DNA from: Colwellia sp. Arc7-D
GTDB taxonomy: Bacteria; Pseudomonadota; Gammaproteobacteria; Enterobacterales; Alteromonadaceae
Direction of reading: 5' to 3'
Assembly: GCF_003061515.1 (NCBI RefSeq)
Contig: NZ_CP028924.1
Location: forward strand, 1,488,001-1,552,000
DNA length: 64,000 nt
Every line of letters begins with the position of its first letter. Positions within the stretch are counted from its first letter, which is position 1. Below the pieces are notes generated by a model. It was given only the letters and a program-made list of their open reading frames with translations, did not search any database and was not told the origin of the DNA. The translations under genes and the position numbers were made by a program. Shown here one piece after another: positions 43,107-52,398 of this stretch.

Positions 43107-45920
43107 ATGAAAAATACCAGATTAAAGCAAAATGCTATAACAATCGCCATCAGTGCTGTGCTTGGGTTAATGGGCAGCACTGCCATATATGCCGAAGAAG
43201 TAAAAGAAGCAGATGCAAAAGATATTGAGAAAATCCAAATTATTGGATCTCATTTAAAAGGTTCAGCACTTGAAACCTCAGCACCTGTACAAACAATTAG
43301 TAGAGCCGATTTAGAAAAAATAGGCTCTCCATCTATCGTTGAAATGACACAAAAATTGTCAATTAGCTCTGGTATTCAAGGTAATTCTAATCAATACGGC
43401 TCTAATGGCACCGAAGGTACTTCGAACATTAATTTAAGAGGACTCGGGGCAGGGCGTACATTAGTACTCATTAATGGTAAAAGACACACCTTTAACCCTT
43501 ACTCTATTGTTGACCAACAAATGCTTTATGTTAACACCCAAGATATTCCTTCAATGGCCGTTAAGCGCGTTGACATGTTAAAAGAAGGTGCAGCAGCTAT
43601 ATATGGTTCTGATGCAATAGCAGGTGTAGTGAACTTTACAACCCGAGGCGATTTTGAAGGCTTAGAAGTAAAAGCGGACTATAAAAATTTACAAGATAGT
43701 GATGGCGATTACGGCTTAGGTTTAATCTTTGGCTTAGGCAATGATGATACCCATTGGGTAACTTCTGTGAGCTATGATAAAACCAACACTATAAGCACTG
43801 CAGATAAAGATTGGGCGGTACAAGATTATGCTGCTAACCCGCAAGGTGGTTGGTCATCAATAGGTAATCCGCCGTCGATATTTAATGCTGCTTGGCTTGG
43901 TGATGATTCACAACCTAAATATTTATTAGATCCAGGTTGTGAAGTATTAGGCGGAACAAAAGCGGGTTTATGTAGATTTCAATATACGCCATTCTCAGCA
44001 TTAAATGATGGTGATACACACTTAAAAGTTTTTAGTGAATTAAACCATGACTTTAACAATGATATTAGATTACATGTTGAAGTGTTGTATTCAGAAACTG
44101 AGGTTCCCACCACTTATGGCTCGCCGTCTTATCCTCCACAAAAGTTGGTCGATTTTTCAGATCGTTATGTACCGACCTATCATCCAGCATGGCAAGCTTT
44201 AGTGGCGAGCAATCCTGAATTTGCTAGTGCTCCTCACCCTTCGTTAAATCGCGTCGCTTATATTGGTCGCACCGTAGGTGTTACTGGGCCGTCAAGTGAA
44301 GGTGGTTTAGACTATAAAACTTATCGTATTGCAGCAGACCTAGAAGGTAAATTTGATAATGGCTATAACTGGGAAACAGGTTTTGCTTATTCAAATTCAA
44401 AACTTGATTATCGCAGTAACCCCGATACCTTAATCGTACCATTAAAGAATGCTTTGTTAGGTTATGGTGGCGATAATTGTGATATGGATGCGGGTGTACC
44501 CGGTGCAAATGGCTGTTTATTCTTTAATCCGTTTTCTAACGGCATTGAAACATCGGCTTCTAATGGTGCGACTAACCCAAACTATCAAGCTGAACTAGCT
44601 AACACTCAAGAGGTGTTAGATTATGTTTCAGGAACAAGAACTTCGCAAAAAGCCACTGAATTATTAGTGCTTGATGGCTTACTTTCAGGTGATTTAGATA
44701 TTGAATTGGACGGTGGTGTTGTTGAGTTTGCTGTTGGTACTCAATATCGTTATGAATCTTTTTCAAATGAAGTTAATGACCTAGGAAATTTAGCTATAAA
44801 TCCATGTCCAGTAATGGGTGAAACAGATTGTGCAAACCCAACGGGGGTTTTTCATTTTCGTAGTGGTGAGTTAAATCAAGATTCATCGCAAAGTATTTAT
44901 GCTTTATTTAGTGAATTAGCGTTACCAGTATCAGATGATTTAAAAATGCAAATAGCCTTACGTTATGAGGATTATGGCGGAGATGTTGGTGATACCTTAG
45001 ATCCAAAAGTATCAGCGCAATACACCATTAATGATAACTTTTCATTACGAGGTTCTGCCAGTACAACCTTTAGAGGACCAACACTTAATCAACTAGAAGG
45101 TAGTAATACAACGCTTTCTTATGTTGGAGCTCCTGCCGCCTTTAAAGCTGTTGATACTCAAGGAAATGGTGCCTTAGCACCTGAATCTGCTGTTGCACTA
45201 AACTTTGGTGTTATTGGTGAGTTTTGGGATGATCGCTTATTCGCAACCGTTGATTTTTGGTCCTTTGACCTAAGTGATCCAATCATTGTTGAAAACTATA
45301 ATGCAGTATTAGCTGCTGCAGTTGCCGGTAAACAACCTTATGTTGATCAAGTGCAATGGACAGAGCCTGGTAACGCAAACACAGTTGAACGTATTGAAAC
45401 TAAAATTATCAATGGCGCTGATGTTAAAACAAGTGGTATTGACGTTCAATTACGCTTAAATGTTACCGATTATTGGACCTTGGACATGAATGGAACGTAT
45501 ACCGCGGAATATAAAGTGGCTGGTGATGATTTATCAGAAGCTTTTGACGCAGCTGGTTTCCTAAATAATACTAACTCTAATCGTCCAATACCTAAGTATA
45601 AAGCTACCATGATCAATAGCTTCGATTTCGAGAATCATAATATTAGTTTATCTGCTTATTATGTAAGTGATTATAAAGATGAACGAGATTCGTTATTTAC
45701 CACTAACACTAGAGGTCAAGTCATTAATAGCCAAGTACAGCTTGATTTAAGTTATAACTATATCTTTAATGATGATCTAACCAAGGTTAACTTAACGGTA
45801 AGTAATTTAACGGATGAAGAGCCTCCTTTTGCTCGTTTAGATTTAAACTATGACCCATTTACACATAACCCTTTAGGTCGTACATTTAAAATCAGCGTTG
45901 TGCATAAATTTGGTGAGTAA
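43107..45920 (+). CDS. TonB-dependent receptor of the catabolic regulon
   Basis: This 937-residue outer-membrane receptor has a signal peptide (~29 residues, ending Tyr-Ala/Glu-Glu), a plug with VQTISRADLEKIG, LRGLGAGRTLVLINGKRH and IYGSDAIAGVVNFTTRG, and a large barrel with long loops. The C-terminus is Lys-Phe-Gly-Glu rather than a terminal Phe, which is seen in some Alteromonad receptors. GGGGAAG precedes the ATG. Divergent from three acyl-CoA dehydrogenase genes and sharing their operator region, it probably imports the hydrophobic or aromatic acid substrate of this pathway (inference). Confidence 0.92.
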   Translation: MKNTRLKQNAITIAISAVLGLMGSTAIYAEEVKEADAKDIEKIQIIGSHLKGSALETSAPVQTISRADLEKIGSPSIVEMTQKLSISSGIQGNSNQYGSNGTEGTSNINLRGLGAGRTLVLINGKRHTFNPYSIVDQQMLYVNTQDIPSMAVKRVDMLKEGAAAIYGSDAIAGVVNFTTRGDFEGLEVKADYKNLQDSDGDYGLGLIFGLGNDDTHWVTSVSYDKTNTISTADKDWAVQDYAANPQGGWSSIGNPPSIFNAAWLGDDSQPKYLLDPGCEVLGGTKAGLCRFQYTPFSALNDGDTHLKVFSELNHDFNNDIRLHVEVLYSETEVPTTYGSPSYPPQKLVDFSDRYVPTYHPAWQALVASNPEFASAPHPSLNRVAYIGRTVGVTGPSSEGGLDYKTYRIAADLEGKFDNGYNWETGFAYSNSKLDYRSNPDTLIVPLKNALLGYGGDNCDMDAGVPGANGCLFFNPFSNGIETSASNGATNPNYQAELANTQEVLDYVSGTRTSQKATELLVLDGLLSGDLDIELDGGVVEFAVGTQYRYESFSNEVNDLGNLAINPCPVMGETDCANPTGVFHFRSGELNQDSSQSIYALFSELALPVSDDLKMQIALRYEDYGGDVGDTLDPKVSAQYTINDNFSLRGSASTTFRGPTLNQLEGSNTTLSYVGAPAAFKAVDTQGNGALAPESAVALNFGVIGEFWDDRLFATVDFWSFDLSDPIIVENYNAVLAAAVAGKQPYVDQVQWTEPGNANTVERIETKIINGADVKTSGIDVQLRLNVTDYWTLDMNGTYTAEYKVAGDDLSEAFDAAGFLNNTNSNRPIPKYKATMINSFDFENHNISLSAYYVSDYKDERDSLFTTNTRGQVINSQVQLDLSYNYIFNDDLTKVNLTVSNLTDEEPPFARLDLNYDPFTHNPLGRTFKISVVHKFGE

Positions 45921-46000
45921 TCACTAAAATGAGACAAAAAAGTTAAGTCATTTACTCATGAAGATAAGGTATTAATCTTGGCTTTGTTGACTGATGAGAT

Positions 46001-46033
46001 AAAAATCCGATGGTTAAAATCATCGGATTTTTT
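46001..46033 (+). terminator. Intrinsic terminator of the TonB receptor gene
   Basis: AAAAATCCGATG (46001-46012) and CATCGGATTTTT (46021-46032) form a 12-bp perfect stem with an 8-base loop and a T-run. It lies 80 bases past the receptor stop codon. Confidence 0.92.
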
Positions 46034-46139
46034 ATGTACAGAAATTACGGTATGTTGCGGACACAGGAATGTATCAGACCGAAGAGCGCCTTTTAATCGC
46101 GCTTTTGATCAAATAATATAAAAATAAATAAGGGTCATT

Positions 46140-46697
46140 ATGCTTATTAAACTTAAACTACTTTTAGTTTTATCACTCAGCGTATCTGTATCGGTTTTTT
46201 CAGCACCGCTAACATTAACAAGTCAGGATATTATACAAGGTGAATTTATGTCTAAAATACATGAATTCAATGGCTATAATTGTTCAGGAGGAGACTTGTC
46301 ACCACACCTTAAATGGTCTGACGCACCTAAAGGCACCAAAAGTTTTGCTATTACAGCTTATGACCCCGATACATCTTCAGGCAGTGGTTGGTGGCATTGG
46401 CAGATAATAAACATACCAATGACAGTAATGGAAATGCCAACCGGCGCAGGTAGTAAAAAAAATACTAGTACACCAATCGGGAGTACTCAAATAGAAAATG
46501 ATTTCAGTATTCCAGCTTTTAGTGGCGCTTGCCCACCTAAAGGCGATGGTTTGCATCATTATCGTTTTACAATTCATGCACTGGCTGTCGAAAAAATCGA
46601 ATTGCCAGAAAACGCCTCTGGTGCATTAGCAGGTTACATGATAAATCTACACTCTATAGAATCAAGCACGATTGAGTCTTTGTACCAACGCGATTAG
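46140..46697 (+). CDS. YbhB/YbcL-type (PEBP) secreted protein
   Basis: The 185-residue protein has a signal peptide (~21 residues, ending Val-Phe-Ser-Ala) and the phosphatidylethanolamine-binding-protein fold: NCSGGDLSPHLKWSDAPKGT, ITAYDPDTSSGSGWWHW and GACPPKGDGLHHYRFTIHAL. Bacterial members are of unclear function, though some are linked to small-ligand binding. AAGGGT precedes the ATG. It sits between the TonB receptor and a flavin reductase gene in the same orientation; the link to the catabolic block is positional only. Confidence 0.9.
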   Translation: MLIKLKLLLVLSLSVSVSVFSAPLTLTSQDIIQGEFMSKIHEFNGYNCSGGDLSPHLKWSDAPKGTKSFAITAYDPDTSSGSGWWHWQIINIPMTVMEMPTGAGSKKNTSTPIGSTQIENDFSIPAFSGACPPKGDGLHHYRFTIHALAVEKIELPENASGALAGYMINLHSIESSTIESLYQRD

Positions 46698-46829
46698 CCT
46701 GAATATATGAAGTATGATTGAATTAACTTATTTGGCTTACTATATGTTTAGTCGGTGAACTGAACTTCAACGGCATTGCATACCTAGTATATTTACAGTC
46801 AAATGTAAGTAAAATTAAATGGAAAATAA

Positions 46830-47432
46830 ATGATTTTTGATGTTGCTAAATTAGAAAACCAAGAAAAGTATCGTCTCTTAAATGGTGGTATAACTCCCAG
46901 ACCAATCGCTTGGATCAGTACCCGTTCACGCGATAATATTGATAATTTAGCGCCTTATTCATTTTTTACAGTCGCAAGCTGTAATCCTCCTGTGCTGCTT
47001 TATACCCAAGTAACACAACGAAGTGGCATTGATAAAGACACCTTGCAAAATTTAATTGAAACGGGTGAATGTGTTGTCAATATCGTTAATTCCGCTTTAT
47101 TAGAAAAAATGAATCTGACCAGTGCAAGTCTGAAAATTGATGAGAGTGAATTCGATTTCGCTGACGTTGAAAGTTGTGCAAGTTATAAAGTACAGCCTAG
47201 CTCAGTTAAAGATGCGCCAATTCGATACGAGTGTACTTTAAGAGAAGTTATTCCGGTAAGTGATTTACCCACAGGCGGTACGGTAATCCTTCTCGATGTA
47301 AAGTATGTTTATGTTCGAGATGACCTGTATAACGATGGCAGTATAAATCAAAAATCAATTGATTCAGTGGGTAAAATGGGCGGAGATTACTTCAGTTTTA
47401 CAACTAAAAATGTAGAACTTAAGCGGCCATAA
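46830..47432 (+). CDS. Flavin reductase-like FMN-binding split-barrel protein
   Basis: The 200-residue protein with YRLLNGGITPRPIAWISTRS, NLAPYSFFTVASCNPPVLLY and VVNIVNSALLEKMNLTSA matches the flavin_reduct/DIM6-NTAB family. It binds FMN and often supplies reduced flavin or reduces a substrate directly. No two-component flavin monooxygenase is beside it in the window. It may serve the pathway of the neighbouring ThDP and ALDH genes. The start has GGAAAATAA upstream. Confidence 0.88.
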   Translation: MIFDVAKLENQEKYRLLNGGITPRPIAWISTRSRDNIDNLAPYSFFTVASCNPPVLLYTQVTQRSGIDKDTLQNLIETGECVVNIVNSALLEKMNLTSASLKIDESEFDFADVESCASYKVQPSSVKDAPIRYECTLREVIPVSDLPTGGTVILLDVKYVYVRDDLYNDGSINQKSIDSVGKMGGDYFSFTTKNVELKRP

Positions 47433-47801
47433 AAGCAAATTTTTTACCATTAAATATCACAGATTACTTTCACTCTTATCCACCTTTTTTAACCAATGAT
47501 GAAATATAGCCTAAGCGAAATTTAGGGGAATTGTTAGTTGATCATTCTTCGGTAATTATCATTGTTGCTATCGCAATGCTCAGTAGGGTTACTTTTACTT
47601 CCTCAAACGTGAGTGAGCTGTCTAATTTATTTAGTTAACAACGTTAATTGATCTAAAACACACTTTCAATCGTTAAATATAGTTGACAATGTTATGCCGC
47701 TATTAAGCGTGTAACAAGTTGTTTTAAGGTGATTCAATGTTAGGGTAGCTGAGTAGATATTATCTTAAAAACATTTTTGCAGGACTGATAAAGGACAAAT
47801 T
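47433..47801. other. Intergenic region, promoter of the ThDP-ALDH pair
   Basis: This 369-bp AT-rich stretch has no gene. I looked for the TTCCGC-N3-GCGGAA motif here and found no clear copy. A ribosome-binding site (AAAGGACA) precedes the ATG at 47802. Confidence 0.4.
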
Positions 47802-49460
47802 ATGACTGAGAAAAACAAGGTAAAAGCATCTGATTTATTTGTACAAGCATTAGAAGCGGAAGGTGTAGATCATATTTTTGCTGTACCAGGAGAAGAAAAT
47901 CTGGATATGGTGGAGTCTTTACGTAAGTCATCAATTAAGCTCGTTTTAACTCGCCATGAGCAAGGTGCTGGGTTTATGGCTGCAACTTATGGGCGCCTTA
48001 CCGGTAAAGCCGGTGTTTGTATGGCAACACTTGGGCCAGGAGCAACTAACTTAGCAACACCTGCAGCTTATGCTCATTTAGGTGGCATGCCCTTAATTAT
48101 GATCACGGGCCAAAAACCAATTAAAACCTCGAAGCAAGGACAGTTTCAAATTATTGATGTGGTTGGCTTGTTTGATCCTATCTGCAAAATGTCTAAACAA
48201 ATTGTTCACGGTAATACTATTCCTTCATTAGTGCGTGAAGCTTTTCGCCTTAGTGAAGAAGAACGTCCCGGCGCCGTGCTTTTAGAGCTACCTGAAGACA
48301 TTGCAGAAGAAGACTGTAATGCAGACATCATAATGCCTCATAAGCGCCATTATGCTAGTCCTAACGATGTTGCTATTGACGAAGCGGTGGCACTGATAAA
48401 AACAGCTAAAATGCCGTTAATCTTGATTGGCGCTGGCGCAAACCGTAAAAACGTTCGAACGGCACTGTCTGATTTTATTGATGCTACCCGTATTCCGTTT
48501 TTTGTTACGCAAATGGGTAAAGGCGTTGTTGATGAGCGCTCAAGTCTATTTTTAGGTACTGCAGCTTTATCATCGGGTGACTACCTACATTGTGCTATTG
48601 AACGTGCCGATGTCATTATTAATATTGGTCATGATGTTATTGAAAAACCGCCTTTTTTTATGGAGTCAGGAGGTAAGAAAGTTATTCATGTCAATTATAA
48701 ATCAGCGCAAGTTGACCAAGTTTATTTTCCACAATCAGAAATTGTTGGCGATTTAGTGACTTCAGTGAACGCATTAAAAGATAAATTAGCGGGAGAGGTT
48801 AAGTTCGATAGAAGCTACTTTGATAAAATAAAACTCGCGATTGATGAACATATTGAAGAAAGTGCTGATGACGCTCGCTTTCCTATTATTCCACAACGCT
48901 TCGTTGCAGATATTCGAAAGGTTATGGGCGAAAAAGACATTATAGCCCTTGATAACGGCATGTATAAACTTTGGTTTGCACGAAACTATAAAGCTTATCA
49001 ACCCAATACAGTATTACTTGATAATGCGCTTGCTACCATGGGAGCAGGCCTGCCATCGGCTATGATGGTTGCGATGTTACATCCTGATCGACGCGTAATG
49101 GCAATATGTGGTGATGGCGGTTTTATGATGAACTCACAAGAGATAGAAACAGCAATTCGTTTAGGTTTGAACCTAGTGATAACGGTGTTAAACGACAACT
49201 CTTATGGGATGATCCGTTGGAAGCAAGCCAGTGTTGGTTTTGATGATTGGGGCTTAGAGTTTAACAATCCTGATTTTGTTAAATACGCAGAAAGTTATGG
49301 CGCGACAGGGCATAGAGTTACGTCTGCTGAAGATATTATTGCAACTTATGAAAAAGCATTTTCAGCGGGAGGGGTTCATCTTGTTGAATTGCCCGTTGAT
49401 TATTCTGAAAATAAAAAAGTATTAATTGATGAGTTGGCAGCGAAAGTTTGTTTGATTTAA
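47802..49460 (+). CDS. ThDP-dependent acetolactate-synthase-like enzyme
   Basis: The 552-residue protein has the three ThDP-enzyme domains: PYR (1-170) with catalytic Glu53 in LTRHEQGAGFMA, a central domain, and PP (365-550) with the Mg/ThDP motif GDGGFMMNSQEIETAIRLGL beginning at 437 and ending Asn464-Asp465-Asn466. The annotation space includes catabolic acetolactate synthase, 2-oxoacid decarboxylases and related carboligases. No regulatory small subunit is present, so a branched-chain biosynthetic role is unlikely. It is followed 59 bases later by an aldehyde dehydrogenase gene. A decarboxylase giving an aldehyde that the ALDH oxidises is a simple explanation (inference). Confidence 0.88.
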   Translation: MTEKNKVKASDLFVQALEAEGVDHIFAVPGEENLDMVESLRKSSIKLVLTRHEQGAGFMAATYGRLTGKAGVCMATLGPGATNLATPAAYAHLGGMPLIMITGQKPIKTSKQGQFQIIDVVGLFDPICKMSKQIVHGNTIPSLVREAFRLSEEERPGAVLLELPEDIAEEDCNADIIMPHKRHYASPNDVAIDEAVALIKTAKMPLILIGAGANRKNVRTALSDFIDATRIPFFVTQMGKGVVDERSSLFLGTAALSSGDYLHCAIERADVIINIGHDVIEKPPFFMESGGKKVIHVNYKSAQVDQVYFPQSEIVGDLVTSVNALKDKLAGEVKFDRSYFDKIKLAIDEHIEESADDARFPIIPQRFVADIRKVMGEKDIIALDNGMYKLWFARNYKAYQPNTVLLDNALATMGAGLPSAMMVAMLHPDRRVMAICGDGGFMMNSQEIETAIRLGLNLVITVLNDNSYGMIRWKQASVGFDDWGLEFNNPDFVKYAESYGATGHRVTSAEDIIATYEKAFSAGGVHLVELPVDYSENKKVLIDELAAKVCLI

Positions 49461-49519
49461 AAGTGTTATTTTAATATTGCTTATTTTCAAACGAACTTTA
49501 ACCTATTAAAGAGGATATT

Positions 49520-50929
49520 ATGGTAGATTTAGACAAAAGTAAGATAGCTGAGAAGCTTGATGTTTTTAATCCATATGATCACACTTATCTAAGCTCTGTG
49601 CCGATGTTAGAGTGGGCACAGATAGATAATTATTTAACGACTTCTGAGCAACTCTTTAAAGACCGTCAGCAATGGCTACCAGCATTTGAGCGAATAAATA
49701 TCCTCAAGAAAGTAGCCGTGTTAATTTCTGAAAGAGCAGATGAATTAGCACTTTTAATTGCAAGCGAAGGCGGTAAACCGCTGGTTGATGCTCGAGTAGA
49801 AGTCACGAGAGCAATTGATGGTGTGGAGTTGTGTGCTAAAGAAATAGCCAACTTAAAGGGGAGCCAAATCCCCATGGATTTAACCCAAGCGGGTGCTGGA
49901 AGAATTGCCTATACCAGTAAGGAGCCTATCGGCGTTGTTGTTGCTGTTTCAGCGTTTAATCATCCGTTAAACTTAATTGTACATCAGGTGGCTCCAGCCA
50001 TTGCTGCGGGTTGTCCTGTGCTTGTTAAACCTGCCGGAGACACGCCATTATCTTGTAAGGCATTTGTTGATATTTTGCATCAAGCGGGATTACCACCACA
50101 GTGGTGCCGTTTTGTTATGTGTGAAACGGCAACGTCTGAAAGAATGATCACAGATCCTCGTGTCGCTTTTTTAAGTTTTATTGGTTCAGCTAAAGTAGGT
50201 TGGATGTTGCGCTCTAAATTAGCACCTGGCACACGTTGCGCATTAGAACATGGCGGAGTTGCTCCGGTAATTATTGAAGAGAGTGCCGATATAGACGCGA
50301 TGATCCCGAGCTTGCTCAAAGGCGGTTTTTATCATTCAGGTCAAGTTTGTGTTTCTGTACAACGTATTTTTGCGCCTAAAGCCAAAGCTAAAGCAATCGC
50401 CCAAAAGTTAGCAGATGGTGCAGCAAAACTTATTGTCGGTAATGCTATTGATGAATCAACTGAGTGTGGACCCCTTATTCGACCTGCAGAAGTTGATCGT
50501 ATTGAAGCTTGGGTTGATGAAGCCGTGTCAGCAGGCGCAACATTGCTAACCGGAGGTAAGCGATTAGGCGAAACAACTTATGCACCAACCGTACTGCTTG
50601 AGCCGCCAGTAGATGCAAAAGTTTCTACTATGGAAATTTTTGGACCTGTTGTTTGTGTGTATGGCTATGACGATATTAATCAAGCAATTGCTCAAGCTAA
50701 CGCTTTAGAATTTGCATTTCAAGCGTCGGTATTTACTAAAAATCTAGATATAGCCATGAAGGCAATAAATGAATTAGATGCTACTGCGGTTATGGTTAAT
50801 GATCACACTGCATTTCGCGTTGATTGGATGCCTTTTGCTGGGCGCAAACACTCGGGTTATAACACCGGAGGTATCGCTTATACCATGCATGATATGTCGC
50901 AAGATAAAATGGCAGTTATTAAGCTTTAA
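49520..50929 (+). CDS. NAD(P)-dependent aldehyde dehydrogenase
   Basis: This 469-residue ALDH-superfamily enzyme has the cofactor segment VAVSAFNHPLNLIVHQVAPA with the usual VKPAGDTP lysine, catalytic Glu243 in ALEHGGVAP and nucleophile Cys277 in SGQVCVSVQR. Glu-His-Gly-Gly replaces the common Glu-Leu-Gly-Gly, seen in some lactaldehyde/glyceraldehyde-type groups. GAGG precedes the ATG. It is cotranscribed with the ThDP enzyme and ends at a strong shared terminator. The aldehyde substrate is probably the product of that enzyme. Confidence 0.9.
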   Translation: MVDLDKSKIAEKLDVFNPYDHTYLSSVPMLEWAQIDNYLTTSEQLFKDRQQWLPAFERINILKKVAVLISERADELALLIASEGGKPLVDARVEVTRAIDGVELCAKEIANLKGSQIPMDLTQAGAGRIAYTSKEPIGVVVAVSAFNHPLNLIVHQVAPAIAAGCPVLVKPAGDTPLSCKAFVDILHQAGLPPQWCRFVMCETATSERMITDPRVAFLSFIGSAKVGWMLRSKLAPGTRCALEHGGVAPVIIEESADIDAMIPSLLKGGFYHSGQVCVSVQRIFAPKAKAKAIAQKLADGAAKLIVGNAIDESTECGPLIRPAEVDRIEAWVDEAVSAGATLLTGGKRLGETTYAPTVLLEPPVDAKVSTMEIFGPVVCVYGYDDINQAIAQANALEFAFQASVFTKNLDIAMKAINELDATAVMVNDHTAFRVDWMPFAGRKHSGYNTGGIAYTMHDMSQDKMAVIKL

Positions 50930-50994
50930 GTCTTGCTAAGCACCAATATTGATTTAATTTTAGTAACCTTTTATAGAATGTATCGTTAAAAAAT

Positions 50995-51027
50995 AAAGGA
51001 GTCTCTAGTTGCTAGAGACTCCTTTTT
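50995..51027. terminator. Bidirectional terminator between convergent ALDH and peroxidase genes
   Basis: AAAGGAGTCTCTAG (50995-51008) and CTAGAGACTCCTTT (51012-51025) form a 14-bp perfect stem with a 3-base loop, followed by T-rich sequence on both strands. Confidence 0.95.
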
Positions 51028-51093
51028 ATTTGCACTATTATTAATTAAGCTAACGTTTTAGCTTTTGACTAGATATTATTATTAAATGGTTAG

Positions 51094-52089
51094 TTATTGA
51101 TTACTTAATCTTTTGCCAAAAGAGATAGCGTAAGCCGGTGAACGCATTCTTAATATTGGATCTGCGCTTGGGGTAAACCCTGCCGACAATATGTTAGGGT
51201 CAAAGTTAGTATTTTTGCATGCATCACCGCCACTAGTATTAACCGTAACTGTTCCAAGCGCTACTTTAGCACGTTCACTTGGCCACTGTTTTGATGGGTC
51301 AATATCACTATCTTCTGCCTCACCTAAGCTCGCCATAATGGTAAAACTAACTTTGCTATCTTTAAGTTGCTGCGCGAAAGTATCTGCTAAAAACTCAGAT
51401 GGCATTTTAGCAACCTCTGCTTTTTCCAGTGTCTTTACACCTAAGCTTGGTTCAATATTCCAGCGAAATTTAGTTTTTTGTCCATTCGATTGTTCAAAGT
51501 AAAATGTGTGAAGACCAAAAAACTCAGTATTGGCAAATGACGCTGGTGTTTTAGCCGTTTTATTCCATAAAACGTTAGCTTGAACGCTTGGATTATTTTC
51601 GACAAATGCGATTGTTTTTTCTGGGTCAGCTTTACCATTTTCGTCAGGAAGTAAAGTAGACAAAAAACCATAAAAAACTTCAGGATTTTTGCCAGCAAAC
51701 ACAGGGAAGTTATTACCTGTGAAAGTATGTAAAGCGCCGTTAGGTAACTTTATTTGCATGCCCACACCACGAGTGCCAGGGGCTTTTTCATCACTATTTG
51801 GATTAGCACCACCGACGGAAAAACGCAGTGATACTGGTAACTCACCACTCGATAATAAGGCTGCTCCTGTGAAGTGCTTATTAGGCGCTGGCAAAAAAGT
51901 GCCTGATGCACATAAACCATTAGCATGTGCCTTTCTATAACCAGGATGTTTTCCACCGAGCTTTTCGAACATTTCAACTAAATCATTTGCTTGAATTTCT
52001 TTTTCACTTGCTACTGCATTTGAAGTTGCAGCAGCACTTGCCATTATAAAAGCAGCAGTAATACTTGAGGTGATGAGGTTATGTTTCAT
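51094..52089 (-). CDS. Periplasmic catalase-related (SrpA-like) heme peroxidase
   Basis: The 331-residue protein has a signal peptide (~28 residues, ending Ala-Val-Ala-Ser) and a minimal catalase fold: HPGYRKAHANGLCASGTF with the distal His, LRFSVGGANP, GTRGVGMQIKLP, NNFPVFAGKNP, and the C-terminal RMRSPAYAISFGKR with the proximal heme Tyr. This is the catalase-family peroxidase group, about two thirds the length of a monofunctional catalase. It should remove peroxides in the periplasm. It has AAGGGA before the ATG and stands alone as a transcription unit ending at the shared terminator. Confidence 0.92.
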   Translation of the reverse strand: MKHNLITSSITAAFIMASAAATSNAVASEKEIQANDLVEMFEKLGGKHPGYRKAHANGLCASGTFLPAPNKHFTGAALLSSGELPVSLRFSVGGANPNSDEKAPGTRGVGMQIKLPNGALHTFTGNNFPVFAGKNPEVFYGFLSTLLPDENGKADPEKTIAFVENNPSVQANVLWNKTAKTPASFANTEFFGLHTFYFEQSNGQKTKFRWNIEPSLGVKTLEKAEVAKMPSEFLADTFAQQLKDSKVSFTIMASLGEAEDSDIDPSKQWPSERAKVALGTVTVNTSGGDACKNTNFDPNILSAGFTPSADPILRMRSPAYAISFGKRLSNQ

Positions 52090-52398
52090 TGGTGTCCCTT
52101 AGTGTTATTATATCGTTAGTTAAAAAATACGAAAAATTTTGCTTCTAAGATCATAATACTATTTACAATGGTATCAAAAGCGATTGAATAGACTCCTTAT
52201 GCATTACATATAGAGAACGAATAGACTAAGCTTTCCTTGCATATGTAAAACGCTTGTATACAGAGAACTCAGTAACCTTGTTAGATTGACTGGATATAAA
52301 TTCATTAAATTTCAGTTGGTTAATGTAAGTTGTCAATATTTAACTCTGCTCATATATTGCAAGTAAACTGCTGAATAATGGTTTAACACCCTTGCTAA
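52090..52398. other. Intergenic region between peroxidase and membrane-protein genes
   Basis: This 309-bp AT-rich stretch has no gene or clear hairpin that I can see. The promoter of the peroxidase gene must lie here. Confidence 0.35.

Noticed and set aside
47802..49460. Biosynthetic acetolactate synthase large subunit (ilvB/ilvI)
   Set aside because: No small regulatory subunit or other ilv gene is adjacent, and an ALDH follows instead.
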